The translations under genes and the position numbers were made by a program. From IMG/VR virus record IMGVR_UViG_3300021520_000002, positions 124,001 to 188,000 of that record: a DNA stretch of 64,000 nucleotides; one strand, given 5' to 3'. Shown here in pieces: positions 48,259 through 56,900 of this stretch (the stretch's first letter is position 1; each line of letters opens with the position of its first letter). Under the pieces are notes generated by a model. It did no database searches. It saw only the letters and a list, made by a program, of their open reading frames with translations, and was not told where the DNA came from. The DNA is from a virus.

Positions 48259-48930
48259 TTAATCACACTCTTCACTATAACAATCTGTACAAAAATTTCC
48301 ACGTATAGATGGAAATCCTAGACGACCACATTTTGGACATTTATAATCTTGTTTAACTTTCTCTTTTCTCTTTTTCCAAGCAATTACTTCATCAGAAGCT
48401 TTTTGAGGTGAACCATGCATACATCTTATACAATATATAATTCCACTCATTGGATAATTATAACATCCTGGTTCTGCACAAATTCTTCCTGAAAATTCTT
48501 CATCTTGTTCTTCCTGTTCTTTTTTTGATAATTTTATATCTGCTTTAATATCATTATATACAAGACCTAACCCATTTTGATAGTCAATACATTTTTTAAT
48601 TTCTTCTATTGTAAATGTATTTCTTAAATGAGTTTCACCTTCTTTTAAATCATTATCCTTTTTAAATCCATACCAATTTAATGTAAAAGGTCGACCAGTT
48701 AATAAATCTGGAATTTTCGGTTTTACATCTATAACTTCTACTTCTTCATCTTCATTTTTTTCTGTTAATGTTTTATAAAATTGTTCTTCTGTTCTAATAT
48801 CATAATTACGAACTGAACATTTAATACATTCATTATATCTAAAATATTTGTCCATACAAGGACCTACAAGACTATGTTTACAATCTAATTGTTTCTTTAT
48901 AGTTTCTTTTGTACCAACATATATTATCAT
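48259..48930 (-). CDS. Zinc-binding hypothetical protein, 223 aa
   Basis: Cys-rich at both ends: DCKHSLVGPCM, ECIKCSVR near the start; CAEPGCYNYPMSGIIYCIRC and KCPKCGRL, FCTDCYSEECD at the end. Several zinc sites. Linker Lys/Glu-rich. Lies in the queC-queD region but no reaction can be assigned. Confidence 0.65.
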   Translation of the reverse strand: MIIYVGTKETIKKQLDCKHSLVGPCMDKYFRYNECIKCSVRNYDIRTEEQFYKTLTEKNEDEEVEVIDVKPKIPDLLTGRPFTLNWYGFKKDNDLKEGETHLRNTFTIEEIKKCIDYQNGLGLVYNDIKADIKLSKKEQEEQDEEFSGRICAEPGCYNYPMSGIIYCIRCMHGSPQKASDEVIAWKKRKEKVKQDYKCPKCGRLGFPSIRGNFCTDCYSEECD

Positions 48931-48939
48931 TTTTATCCT

Positions 48940-49644
48940 TCAAAATTCTGAATATTTTATTGGATCTTTTCTTCCAATATTTTTAAAAGCTTCCAAACGT
49001 TCTTGACAACTACCACATTTACCACAAGAAAATTCTTGATCTTTGTAACAAGTTCTAGTTAATTCATATGGAGGCTGAATTTGTGCCGGTATTGAATATC
49101 CAACTTCTAATATTTTTGTTTTATCTAAATATAAGAATGGTGCTTCAACAATAATCTTTTTATCAGAACTTAAGAATATAGTGGTATTCACTGCATAAGC
49201 AAATTCAGGTCTACAATCTGGATAAATTGCATGATCACCAGCATGAGCACCAAAAGCAACAGTATCAGCACCAATACTTTCTGCATATCCTGCCATAATT
49301 GATAAAAATATTAAGTTTCTACCAGGTACAACAGTCTGAGACATATTTGCTGATTGATAATGTCCTTCAGGTATATCACCTTGTCCATTTAATAAATTAG
49401 ATTTAAATAAATCATGTACAAACGGTAAATCAACTAATTTTGGTGTTATTTTATAATAATCACAAACAGCCAAAGCTGCTTTATTTTCATATTTATTGTG
49501 TTTACTTCCATAATTAAAAATAATTGGATAAATTTCGGGTTCTTCATTTTCTTCAAAACTACTATTAATTCCTGAATACATATAATATGCAAGCATTGTA
49601 ACACTGTCCATTCCTCCAGACAAACCCATTACTATTTTCCTCAT
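48940..49644 (-). CDS. queC: 7-cyano-7-deazaguanine (preQ0) synthase QueC
   Basis: 234 residues. SGGMDS (9-14) is the ATP pyrophosphatase P-loop. VVPGRNLIFLS and FGAHAGDHAIYPDCRPEF are QueC signatures, and CYKDQEFSCGKCGSC near the end holds the zinc. It makes preQ0 from 7-carboxy-7-deazaguanine using ammonia and ATP. PreQ0 is used for tRNA queuosine and, in many phages, to modify DNA guanines. Overlaps the upstream small gene by 4 bases. Confidence 0.95.
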   Translation of the reverse strand: MRKIVMGLSGGMDSVTMLAYYMYSGINSSFEENEEPEIYPIIFNYGSKHNKYENKAALAVCDYYKITPKLVDLPFVHDLFKSNLLNGQGDIPEGHYQSANMSQTVVPGRNLIFLSIMAGYAESIGADTVAFGAHAGDHAIYPDCRPEFAYAVNTTIFLSSDKKIIVEAPFLYLDKTKILEVGYSIPAQIQPPYELTRTCYKDQEFSCGKCGSCQERLEAFKNIGRKDPIKYSEF

Positions 49645-49781
49645 TTATTCTCCTTTAAGACTTTCATTATTTTTTCAGTTGTTTCTTTAGGCTCTCTTGA
49701 AAATTTATAAGCAGTTTGAACAATACAAAAAATTTCTTCTTCTAATTTTTCTTCTTTTAATTTTTCTTGAAGAATAGTCAT
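49641..49781 (-). CDS. Small helical protein, 46 aa
   Basis: MTILQEKLKEEKLEEEIFCI, then VQTAYKFSREPKETTEKIM. Coupled to queC by ATGA. Promoter motif 13 bases upstream. Unknown. Confidence 0.55.
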   Translation of the reverse strand: MTILQEKLKEEKLEEEIFCIVQTAYKFSREPKETTEKIMKVLKENK

Positions 49782-49793
49782 TTCTTTCTCCTA

Positions 49794-49811
49794 TATTATT
49801 TCTATATGATC
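49794..49811 (-). promoter_or_regulatory. Phage promoter-like motif
   Basis: ATCATATAGAAATAATA core on the minus strand, heading the queC-VUT-queD unit. The motif ends just before the first RBS. Confidence 0.6.
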
Positions 49812-49814
49812 TTT

Positions 49815-50117
49815 TTAAAAACTAAAATCAGAAAGGTTATCATTTTTCACTACAATTCTAACTTCTATTTCTTTTTTTACAATTTTTTGAAAATTTTCAA
49901 GTAATTGTTCTTTATATCTTTTTGCTGTTTCTGAATGGATTGATGGTTTATTAAAATTTAAAATTAATATTTGGTTATTAAACACTTCAATATTACAATT
50001 TTTTACTATTCCAGATAAAATTTTACTAGAATCTTCTAATCTAGAAATTAATTTATGATGATTATCACTACCAATTTCAATATATTCTGTTCTTTCTAAA
50101 TTATTTTGTTTTGTCAT
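49815..50117 (-). CDS. Small protein with possible DnaX domain III-like fold, 100 aa
   Basis: ISRLEDSSKILSGIVKNCNI, then FNNQILILNF...HSETAKRYKEQLLENF, then EVRIVV resembles domain III of bacterial DnaX (clamp-loader tau/gamma) in strand-helix order. The match is weak and there is no ATPase. Downstream neighbour is a zinc-ribbon gene. Low-confidence hint only. Confidence 0.5.
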   Translation of the reverse strand: MTKQNNLERTEYIEIGSDNHHKLISRLEDSSKILSGIVKNCNIEVFNNQILILNFNKPSIHSETAKRYKEQLLENFQKIVKKEIEVRIVVKNDNLSDFSF

Positions 50118-50121
50118 AATA

Positions 50122-50283
50122 TTACTCCATTATAATTTCTAAACCAGACATATCAATTGTTTCATTTAATGTATCATCTAGTTTTTTAATTGATTTTTTA
50201 CATTTAGTACATATATATGTAATACTTGTTGGTTCAACAATTTTTTCAACTATCCCACCACATTCACTACATTTAAGAATCAT
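50122..50283 (-). CDS. Zinc-ribbon small protein, 53 aa
   Basis: MILKCSECGGIVEKIV, then YICTKCKKS, two CxxC pairs. Near the start of a unit, after a terminator hairpin at 50311-50330. Unknown. Confidence 0.55.
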   Translation of the reverse strand: MILKCSECGGIVEKIVEPTSITYICTKCKKSIKKLDDTLNETIDMSGLEIIME

Positions 50284-50310
50284 ATATTTCCCTCCGAAAA
50301 AGAATAATTA

Positions 50311-50330
50311 GGAGGAGATTTCTCTCCTCC
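50311..50330 (-). terminator. GAAA-loop hairpin terminator
   Basis: GGAGGAGA-GAAA-TCTCCTCC on the minus strand, an 8-bp stem after the stop at 50339. It resembles an SD paired with an anti-SD. Confidence 0.75.
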
Positions 50331-50338
50331 CATTATTT

Positions 50339-50740
50339 TTATGATAAGATTGTTCCAGTTGGTATTGATGGTCTTGTTGGATCATCATTTACTGGTTTTT
50401 CATTCAAAATTGATGTGTCTATTTTTGTTTTTCCGGATTTTTTTATTGTAAAGAAAACTGATTCTTTTTCAGTTACAATTTCTTTATATTTTGCCGGTCC
50501 AACAATTTCTAATAATAATTTATAATCTGGTTTTGAAGTTGTCATAGATCCATAACCATATTTCCAATTTTCTCCATCAGCAAGAGTTACAATATGTTCA
50601 TTTACTTTATCATCATGTAAAAATATTGCTCCTTTTTCTTTTAAAACATTTTGTTGTGCTTCGATTTCTTTTTCTTTTTTCTTAAGTTCACGATATTCTG
50701 TTGCTAACGTGATATATTCATTATCTGTGTGTATTCCCAT
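50339..50740 (-). CDS. Hypothetical protein, 133 aa
   Basis: N-terminal coiled coil (ATEYRELKKKEKEIEAQQNV), then a beta domain and a Pro/Thr-rich tail (DDPTRPSIPTGTILS). Downstream end of the clamp unit. Unknown. Confidence 0.7.
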   Translation of the reverse strand: MGIHTDNEYITLATEYRELKKKEKEIEAQQNVLKEKGAIFLHDDKVNEHIVTLADGENWKYGYGSMTTSKPDYKLLLEIVGPAKYKEIVTEKESVFFTIKKSGKTKIDTSILNEKPVNDDPTRPSIPTGTILS

Positions 50741-50753
50741 TTCAAACGCCTCC

Positions 50754-50981
50754 TTATTTCTTACGATACTTATTTGTATGATCTATTAAGTCTTGTCTTG
50801 AAGATCTTCCTGCTCCATTTTTTAATCTTTGTTTAGTATAAGTCGAAGCATGTTGTTTATAACTTTTCATTCTTGAACTATTTTTACCAATAGCAAGACC
50901 TCCAAAGAGTACTTTAAACACAATTAAACAAATTCCAAAGAATAGGAACCAGCCGAAACTTCCTATTATAAAATCAAACAT
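50754..50981 (-). CDS. Membrane-anchored basic protein, 75 aa
   Basis: Hydrophobic N-terminus (IIGSFGWFLFFGICLIVFKVL) followed by a Lys/Arg/Ser-rich tail. One TM with a basic cytoplasmic tail is predicted. Unknown. Confidence 0.65.
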   Translation of the reverse strand: MFDFIIGSFGWFLFFGICLIVFKVLFGGLAIGKNSSRMKSYKQHASTYTKQRLKNGAGRSSRQDLIDHTNKYRKK

Positions 50982-51007
50982 CTAAATCCTCCTATCTTAA
51001 AGAACTA

Positions 51008-51658
51008 TTAAATTCTCCATAAGATAGAATCGAAATTTTTTGCTAATAGTGGACGGAAATAATTATTTATAAATTTTTCGGTATCACCGAAATCCACCAG
51101 TTCGACGTAATATGCAAATTTCATGAGTAATGATTTATATTGAATGTCATTTTGTATTGTTCGATCAATCAATTGGAGTTTTGATAGTTCATCAATTACG
51201 CCTTTTATTGTTTTAACTAGATTAGCTTTTACTATTGAATAGTCATTTTTAAATCTATTCTTAATTAAAAGATCAAAGCTATCTATGGTATAACAGTTAT
51301 TTGTTGCTAAAAGTCTTGGTATAATAATATTATAACAATCAATACATAAAAATTGATATATAAAAGTACCTGTTTCTATAAGTTTTTCTGGTAATATTAT
51401 ATCAGCATCAAAATCAATAACACTAATATAGTTTTCATTTGCATAATCTACCATATTAGATAAAATCTCAAGTTTAAAAGTATCATTAGGACTATTAATT
51501 AATAAATCAACTCCAAGATTTTCAAATTTGATATACTGTTCTTTAATTGTATCTTCTGTTGCTTCAATTTGTTCATAATCTGAATAATTATCTGGTATTA
51601 ATATCGGACTGATATTACTAACAACATCAATCGAATTTAAATCAATTGGGTTAATCAT
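51008..51658 (-). CDS. Unknown protein next to candidate sliding clamp, 216 aa
   Basis: Alpha/beta and helical, acidic. Starts MINPIDLNSIDVVSNISPI. In T4 the clamp gene is followed by loader subunits, so this could be the small loader subunit, but I see no sequence match to gp62. Cys pair FLCIDCYNI. Unknown. Confidence 0.6.
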   Translation of the reverse strand: MINPIDLNSIDVVSNISPILIPDNYSDYEQIEATEDTIKEQYIKFENLGVDLLINSPNDTFKLEILSNMVDYANENYISVIDFDADIILPEKLIETGTFIYQFLCIDCYNIIIPRLLATNNCYTIDSFDLLIKNRFKNDYSIVKANLVKTIKGVIDELSKLQLIDRTIQNDIQYKSLLMKFAYYVELVDFGDTEKFINNYFRPLLAKNFDSILWRI

Positions 51659-51671
51659 TTAAAAACCTCCG

Positions 51672-52547
51672 CTAAATTAAGATATTTCCACCTGTGGAAA
51701 TTTCTAATGGTTCAAAAACATCAATCTTGATGAAGCCCGTATTACATCTCGTGGCTGAAATATAAGAACCATCTGGCATTTTGCCGATACTAATTTCATA
51801 ATCTTCCGCAGTTATCGGAAATGACATAGTACTTCTTAATGATAAATCTGAATTCGTTTCATCTAATTTTATTGCTTTTGGATCTTTAAGATAATCGTTA
51901 AATAAATATATTGCTGTATCTGGAACATGAATTGCTTTTAACAAACCATCTTGAATAAGATATTCAATATAATCCACATCAGCAGCTAAACCTGAAATTA
52001 TGTTTCTTGTAGATTTATCCACTTTAATGTTACAAATTAATGTACAAGTTTCTAAATTTGGTAATTTAATTTCCTCAACCAAAGTTTCTGCTTGCTGAGG
52101 AAGAAATAATTTAATTTCACCATTTGTTACTATAAATCTTGAATTTTCAACATCGTTAATAATAAAAATATCATTATTATTTCTAAATTGTCTAAATAAT
52201 CTAATGTATTTTTTTGGATTAAGTATATGTAAGTTTGTCTTATTACTACCGAATATATCTTGAATATCGGCACCTATTATTGCACCAGATGTGCTCTGGG
52301 TTATAGCAGAATTTTTTATTATCAATGAATCATTTGAACTTTTATCTGTCACTAAAACATTTAAAACCTTCAATAAACTATCAAATTTTGCTGGACTTAT
52401 CTGACAAATTACATTGTTTTCATTTTCCAGCGGTGGTTTAAATATTGAAAGTGGTGAAGTTTGATCTGTACCTTCTTCTTCAGTTATTGGTGGAATATCA
52501 AAATTTTCACCAAATTCACTATTTTCTTCTGTTGTAAAATCTTCCAT
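51672..52547 (-). CDS. Candidate DNA polymerase sliding clamp, 291 aa
   Basis: After an acidic N-terminus (~40 aa), residues 45-291 alternate beta strands in a PCNA/gp45-like way: SLIIKNSAITQSTSGAIIGA, FIINDVENSRFIVTNGEIKLFLP, YIEYLIQDGLLKAIH. Two similar halves are plausible. The window has a clamp loader but no other clamp. No diagnostic motif exists for the family, so this is a structural inference. Confidence 0.5.
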   Translation of the reverse strand: MEDFTTEENSEFGENFDIPPITEEEGTDQTSPLSIFKPPLENENNVICQISPAKFDSLLKVLNVLVTDKSSNDSLIIKNSAITQSTSGAIIGADIQDIFGSNKTNLHILNPKKYIRLFRQFRNNNDIFIINDVENSRFIVTNGEIKLFLPQQAETLVEEIKLPNLETCTLICNIKVDKSTRNIISGLAADVDYIEYLIQDGLLKAIHVPDTAIYLFNDYLKDPKAIKLDETNSDLSLRSTMSFPITAEDYEISIGKMPDGSYISATRCNTGFIKIDVFEPLEISTGGNILI

Positions 52548-52559
52548 TTATAACGCCTC

Positions 52560-52916
52560 CTAGTATGTTATGATTATTGAAGTTGGATTTTCAGCTATTT
52601 GATATACAATATTTCGATTGTAATCTTCGGGTTTTTCTTTTTTTGATATTATAAAATTATTAATTGTTGGAAATAACTTAACAACAAAATCTTTATAGAA
52701 ATTTTTCTTATCATCTTCAGATTTAAACTCAAAAATAATAGTTTTTTCTTTATTTTTTACTGATTGAGATATAGAAGTTATTCTTATTGAAGCCGCTGTT
52801 AAACTAATTATATTTGGATACCAATCTTTTGGTACAGGTTTGGTCTTTTTAGGATGATCTACATTTACAGGTGTTTTATTAAAAATTTGTTCAATTTCAG
52901 ATTTTACGTTTTGCAT
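52560..52916 (-). CDS. Hypothetical protein, 118 aa
   Basis: Begins MQNVKSEIEQIFNKTPVNVD. Lys-rich, with a beta-rich middle (ITSISQSVKNKEKTIIFEF) and FPTINNFII. Downstream of the unknown at 52976 and upstream of the clamp candidate. Unknown. Confidence 0.6.
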   Translation of the reverse strand: MQNVKSEIEQIFNKTPVNVDHPKKTKPVPKDWYPNIISLTAASIRITSISQSVKNKEKTIIFEFKSEDDKKNFYKDFVVKLFPTINNFIISKKEKPEDYNRNIVYQIAENPTSIIITY

Positions 52917-52951
52917 TTTTTACCTCTTTTTTAATAAAAAAATTTTAAAAA

Positions 52952-52968
52952 GGGGGCTGAGCGCCCCC
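52952..52968 (-). terminator. Intrinsic terminator
   Basis: GGGGGC and GCCCCC form a stem with a 5-base loop. On the minus strand a T-run follows. Ends the gene at 52976-53677. Confidence 0.88.
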
Positions 52969-52975
52969 ATTGTTA

Positions 52976-53677
52976 TTACTTTGTTGCAAACTTCTTTGAT
53001 ACCTGATGACATGCTCTTGGAATTTCAGTTTCTGGATCAAAAATTGCCTTCAATTTTTCTCCATAACCTTCTTCACCAGTACAAAGTGCATCTCGAAACA
53101 TTCGTCCTTGTTCTTTTCCTTTTGACATGTCATAATGATCTGTTTCCTCTTCAACAATCTCGTAAGAGTTTCCTTTTACTTTTATCTTGAGATTGTCAAA
53201 TTTAAATGGCCGAAAGCGTTTTGCGTCGAAACCAGTTTTGCCGTTCCAGACCGCTCTTTTTTGAATCTTAAATTCCGGTCCACTTGCACCTTCTGTTTTC
53301 TCTACAACAAGTTCAACTGTTCTTCTTCCTTGGAATGAGTTAACATTTCCAGTAGAGCGAACTCTGTAACTTGTTGTGTCGAGATTAAAATCTGTTGCAA
53401 ATATCTGATTAAAAGCTAAATTCAGTTCCTGAAGTAGTTTCTGATTTTGTTTTGATTCCTCAATTTTGTTATTCATTGTCTGTTCTAATCGAAGAATTTT
53501 TTCAGGGTCTGTTTCTTTGACTTTTAACTTTTCATACACTTTTCGAAGATTAATTTCTCCTCGAAATTCAATAGGTTGTCCAGTAACATGTTGAACCATT
53601 GTTGGTTCTATTTCACCAGTTACTGTGTTGCGTAATTTGGCTGTTCTACGAATTGCTTTAAACTTGCCATCCTTCAT
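52976..53677 (-). CDS. Unknown protein, 233 aa, own promoter and terminator
   Basis: Begins MKDGKFKAIRRTAKLRNTV. Middle coiled-coil-like segment (EKILRLEQTMNNKIEESKQN) then beta-rich domain. Arginine-rich in parts; codons less AT-biased than neighbours. Monocistronic with strong signals at both ends, so probably abundant. Possible DNA-binding or virion protein. Confidence 0.75.
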   Translation of the reverse strand: MKDGKFKAIRRTAKLRNTVTGEIEPTMVQHVTGQPIEFRGEINLRKVYEKLKVKETDPEKILRLEQTMNNKIEESKQNQKLLQELNLAFNQIFATDFNLDTTSYRVRSTGNVNSFQGRRTVELVVEKTEGASGPEFKIQKRAVWNGKTGFDAKRFRPFKFDNLKIKVKGNSYEIVEEETDHYDMSKGKEQGRMFRDALCTGEEGYGEKLKAIFDPETEIPRACHQVSKKFATK

Positions 53678-53736
53678 AACGCCTCCTTAAATTAAGAAAA
53701 TATATGAACCTTCGACAGGTCCATATTATACATCTT

Positions 53737-53754
53737 TATTATTTCTATATGAAA
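53737..53754 (-). promoter_or_regulatory. Consensus phage promoter-like motif
   Basis: Exact TTTCATATAGAAATAATA on the minus strand, about 60 bases upstream of the gene at 52976-53677. Confidence 0.65.
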
Positions 53755-53771
53755 TAGATAAATATTAAATT

Positions 53772-53878
53772 AAGAGGGTGCTCAGATTTCTAGTAAATCT
53801 GAGCTGTGTCATTCATTAATACTCTCGAGGCGGAAAACTAGTTTAACTAGAATATCCAATCTTTCGTCTCATGTCAAT
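53772..53878 (-). ncRNA. Structured small RNA candidate, about 105 nt
   Basis: Between promoters at 53737 and 53881 with no frame. The minus strand folds as CTAGTT/AACTAG and, at its 3' end, GCTCAGATTT/AAATCTGAGC followed by a T-rich tail that may terminate. Likely an independent sRNA. Class unknown. Confidence 0.55.
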
Positions 53879-53880
53879 TG

Positions 53881-53898
53881 TATAATTTCTATATTAAA
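53881..53898 (-). promoter_or_regulatory. Variant phage promoter-like motif
   Basis: TTTAATATAGAAATTATA on the minus strand, same variant as at 29023. It should start the ~105-nt RNA. Confidence 0.55.
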
Positions 53899-53909
53899 AG
53901 TGAAAATAT

Positions 53910-56900
53910 CTAATTAGTTATTTCAAGTCCTAGTCCTGTCATATATAAATTGAATATATTTTTTGTACCACCAGTTCTGGAAATTTCTTCTATAGATGAT
54001 AATTCCCCAGTTTCAACAATGTCATTATACAATGTTCTTTTTGCTCTATGTTCATCACTTCTAGGACCTAATAATTCTGAAAGAATACTTTTTGCATCAT
54101 GTGTTAAGAATGAATACATATCTAATCTTGCAATACTTTGACCACCACCTTGAGATGCTCTTCTTGTTGGTTGTCTTGTTAATCCTACAAATTTACCAGT
54201 ACCTCTTACATTAGCATACACATCTACATAATGTTCAAGAAATAGAAAATGTGAAACTCCAACTGGAACAGCTGTATCTGTCCACTGATCTAATTCTGGT
54301 ATATATACTTTTTCTTCAAGAGGAATATGTAAGAATTCTGCCGCTGATTTAATAGTTTCAAAAGAAACATCTTCAAATGGTTCAACTAAATAAATCAATT
54401 TAAAATTATCATTTTTAATATCAGTTCTTAATTTTGTTCCAGTATATTGATTTAACATAGTTTTTACATTATCGGCAATTTTTTTTGGACCAAGTATTGA
54501 ATATAGATCATTAATAAATTTTACTAGTTTGTCATTTGTTACTTTAGTATCAGCAGACATTTCTTTTAACTTAATCTGACCAAAATACATTAATTTGCCG
54601 ATATAAAGTTCTTTTAACAATACAAGATTTTTACGACTAAATATACCAAGTGGTGATAGGAACACATCGATTTTAGGTGTGATTTCTCCCTTTGGTGCTG
54701 GGTCTAATAACATACTAATAACACCTTTTGATCCAAATCTATTTGCTATCTTGTCACCTTCTTGTAAAGATTTCTGTTGTTTAATATAATATACAATTTT
54801 AGCACCATTAAAAGGATTACCTTTATACTTATGTCCTCCAATATCAACAAATGACATATCTAAATTGTCTAATGCTTGATTTTTCATTTTTGGATCTTTA
54901 ATACTTTGTTGTAACTTAATAATTAAAGCTTTTGTTTCATCTACTAACTTATTATGAAAAGCTAATAAACTCTTATCAACTAGATTTTTACTATTGATAT
55001 ATAATTTAATATCAACAATTTCTCCACCAGGAGATTTCATTTTAATACTTTTTTCTCCAGCGGCAAATAAATCTAATATCTCATCATCATCATCAGAAAC
55101 TTCAGTAGCATCCAAATAATCTTCTAATGAATTATCATAACTAAATTCTACTAAAATATCACCATTTTCTGTTATTCTACCTTTTTCTTTTTCAAGTCGT
55201 AAAATTTTAGTATTCGGTTCAATGATCATTTCTTTTTCAATAACAACATCTGTTTTTGTATTATCAGCAAGAGTTTTTGAAACAACATATGAATCTTCAT
55301 GATTATATCCCATGTAATTCATTATTGCAATAAATACATTTGCTCCAGCACAATAAGTACCATTTTTATCAAAATTCTTTGTATATGCGATTATTTGATT
55401 TGTTTTAAATTTAGAACCAACTGGAAGAGCTGTCATTTCAAGAGATATATATGCTCCTCTTTTAGTTCTACTTAATCTTGGAATAATATCAAAAGTTTCA
55501 GATGTTCCATCTTTATATTTTACAGTCATAGTTTTATTATGATCTACTTCTGTAACTGAACCATCTTTTTTAGCTTTTTGTACAAATCTTGATGAAGCTA
55601 ATTGTGGAACAATAAATTCTGCTCCAGTTCCTACTAAAGGAGCTTCTGAGTTACTAACTGGAGTAGCTTGATTAGCATGTGTACGGGCAAGCACCATTCT
55701 ATCACTATCAATTTGATTCTGAAATGGTGTAAGAGATTCATCAAGTGCAACAGTTTGCCAACCTGATAATCCAGCAATATCTTTAAAGCCATATGAACCA
55801 TATTGATTCGTTATAACTGGAGTCATTGTGTGGTGTGTTACCAGACCTACATCAACATACTCCGGTGTACTATTTGCTCCCATAATTCCATACTGGGACG
55901 GGTGTATATTACGGTGTTCTTTTTTAAAGCTGCGCCTTGATGGGACGCCACCTTTTCCAGACTTTATAACTCTTGAGCTTTGCATAATCTCACTTACTGG
56001 AGCAACAGGTTCTGTATTCTGAAGTACACCAGCTTCTGTTAATAAATTAGTTATAACATATTCTGGATCAAGATAAACAGATGCTGTCTCATCTCCAGAT
56101 TCTACTTTATTTCTATAATAGTTATGTGCCATTTTAAGCTGTCTAAAAACCTGATTTAAAATAACTTCACTTAATCTGGATCTATATAATTTAAGATCAG
56201 AAAGTGAATCAATTTTTTGATTTAATAAACGATCAACAGCTGTAGTTGAAGATAATGAAACTAAATTAGTTGGAAGATCTTCGAATTGTAAAAGTTCTTT
56301 TGTAACTGGATCAACAAAGTTTTCAGTTAACAAAGTAAGTAAATTAATAGCTCTAGATCCATAAGTTTCAGCGATGTATGCGAATATTGCTTGAGGGTCT
56401 GTTAAATCCAATATTGGTGATTTAAATTTTATATTCACCAACCCATTTACAAAAAGTCTTTCTTTCAAAGTATCTGGTTTAATAAGTAAGAATTTATTAT
56501 CTTTAGTTGGTATACAAACGAATTCATTATTAATTTCATCTACAAGTTCATAATCTATACCATAATCATTGAGAGCGGCAAGAAGACCTTTTTGACTCCA
56601 CATATAGAGTATTATCGGCATTTTTATTGCGCCGATATAAATAAAAATATATGGAACTGCTCTTTTTGTTTTGGATAAGGTATCTTCTGGATTTGCTCTA
56701 GCTATTTCATCAAGTGCAACTTGAAATAAAAATTCATATCTACCAACATCAAGAGTTTCATTAGTAGCTTTGTTGATTAATTTGCCGGTATCATCATCAA
56801 TAGTTATAGTTTTTGAAGGAGATACATAAATAGTATCACCGGCAAAAAATATAGCGGTACTATCAGTAAATTTACAATACTGATCTGTTTTTTCTTCAAT

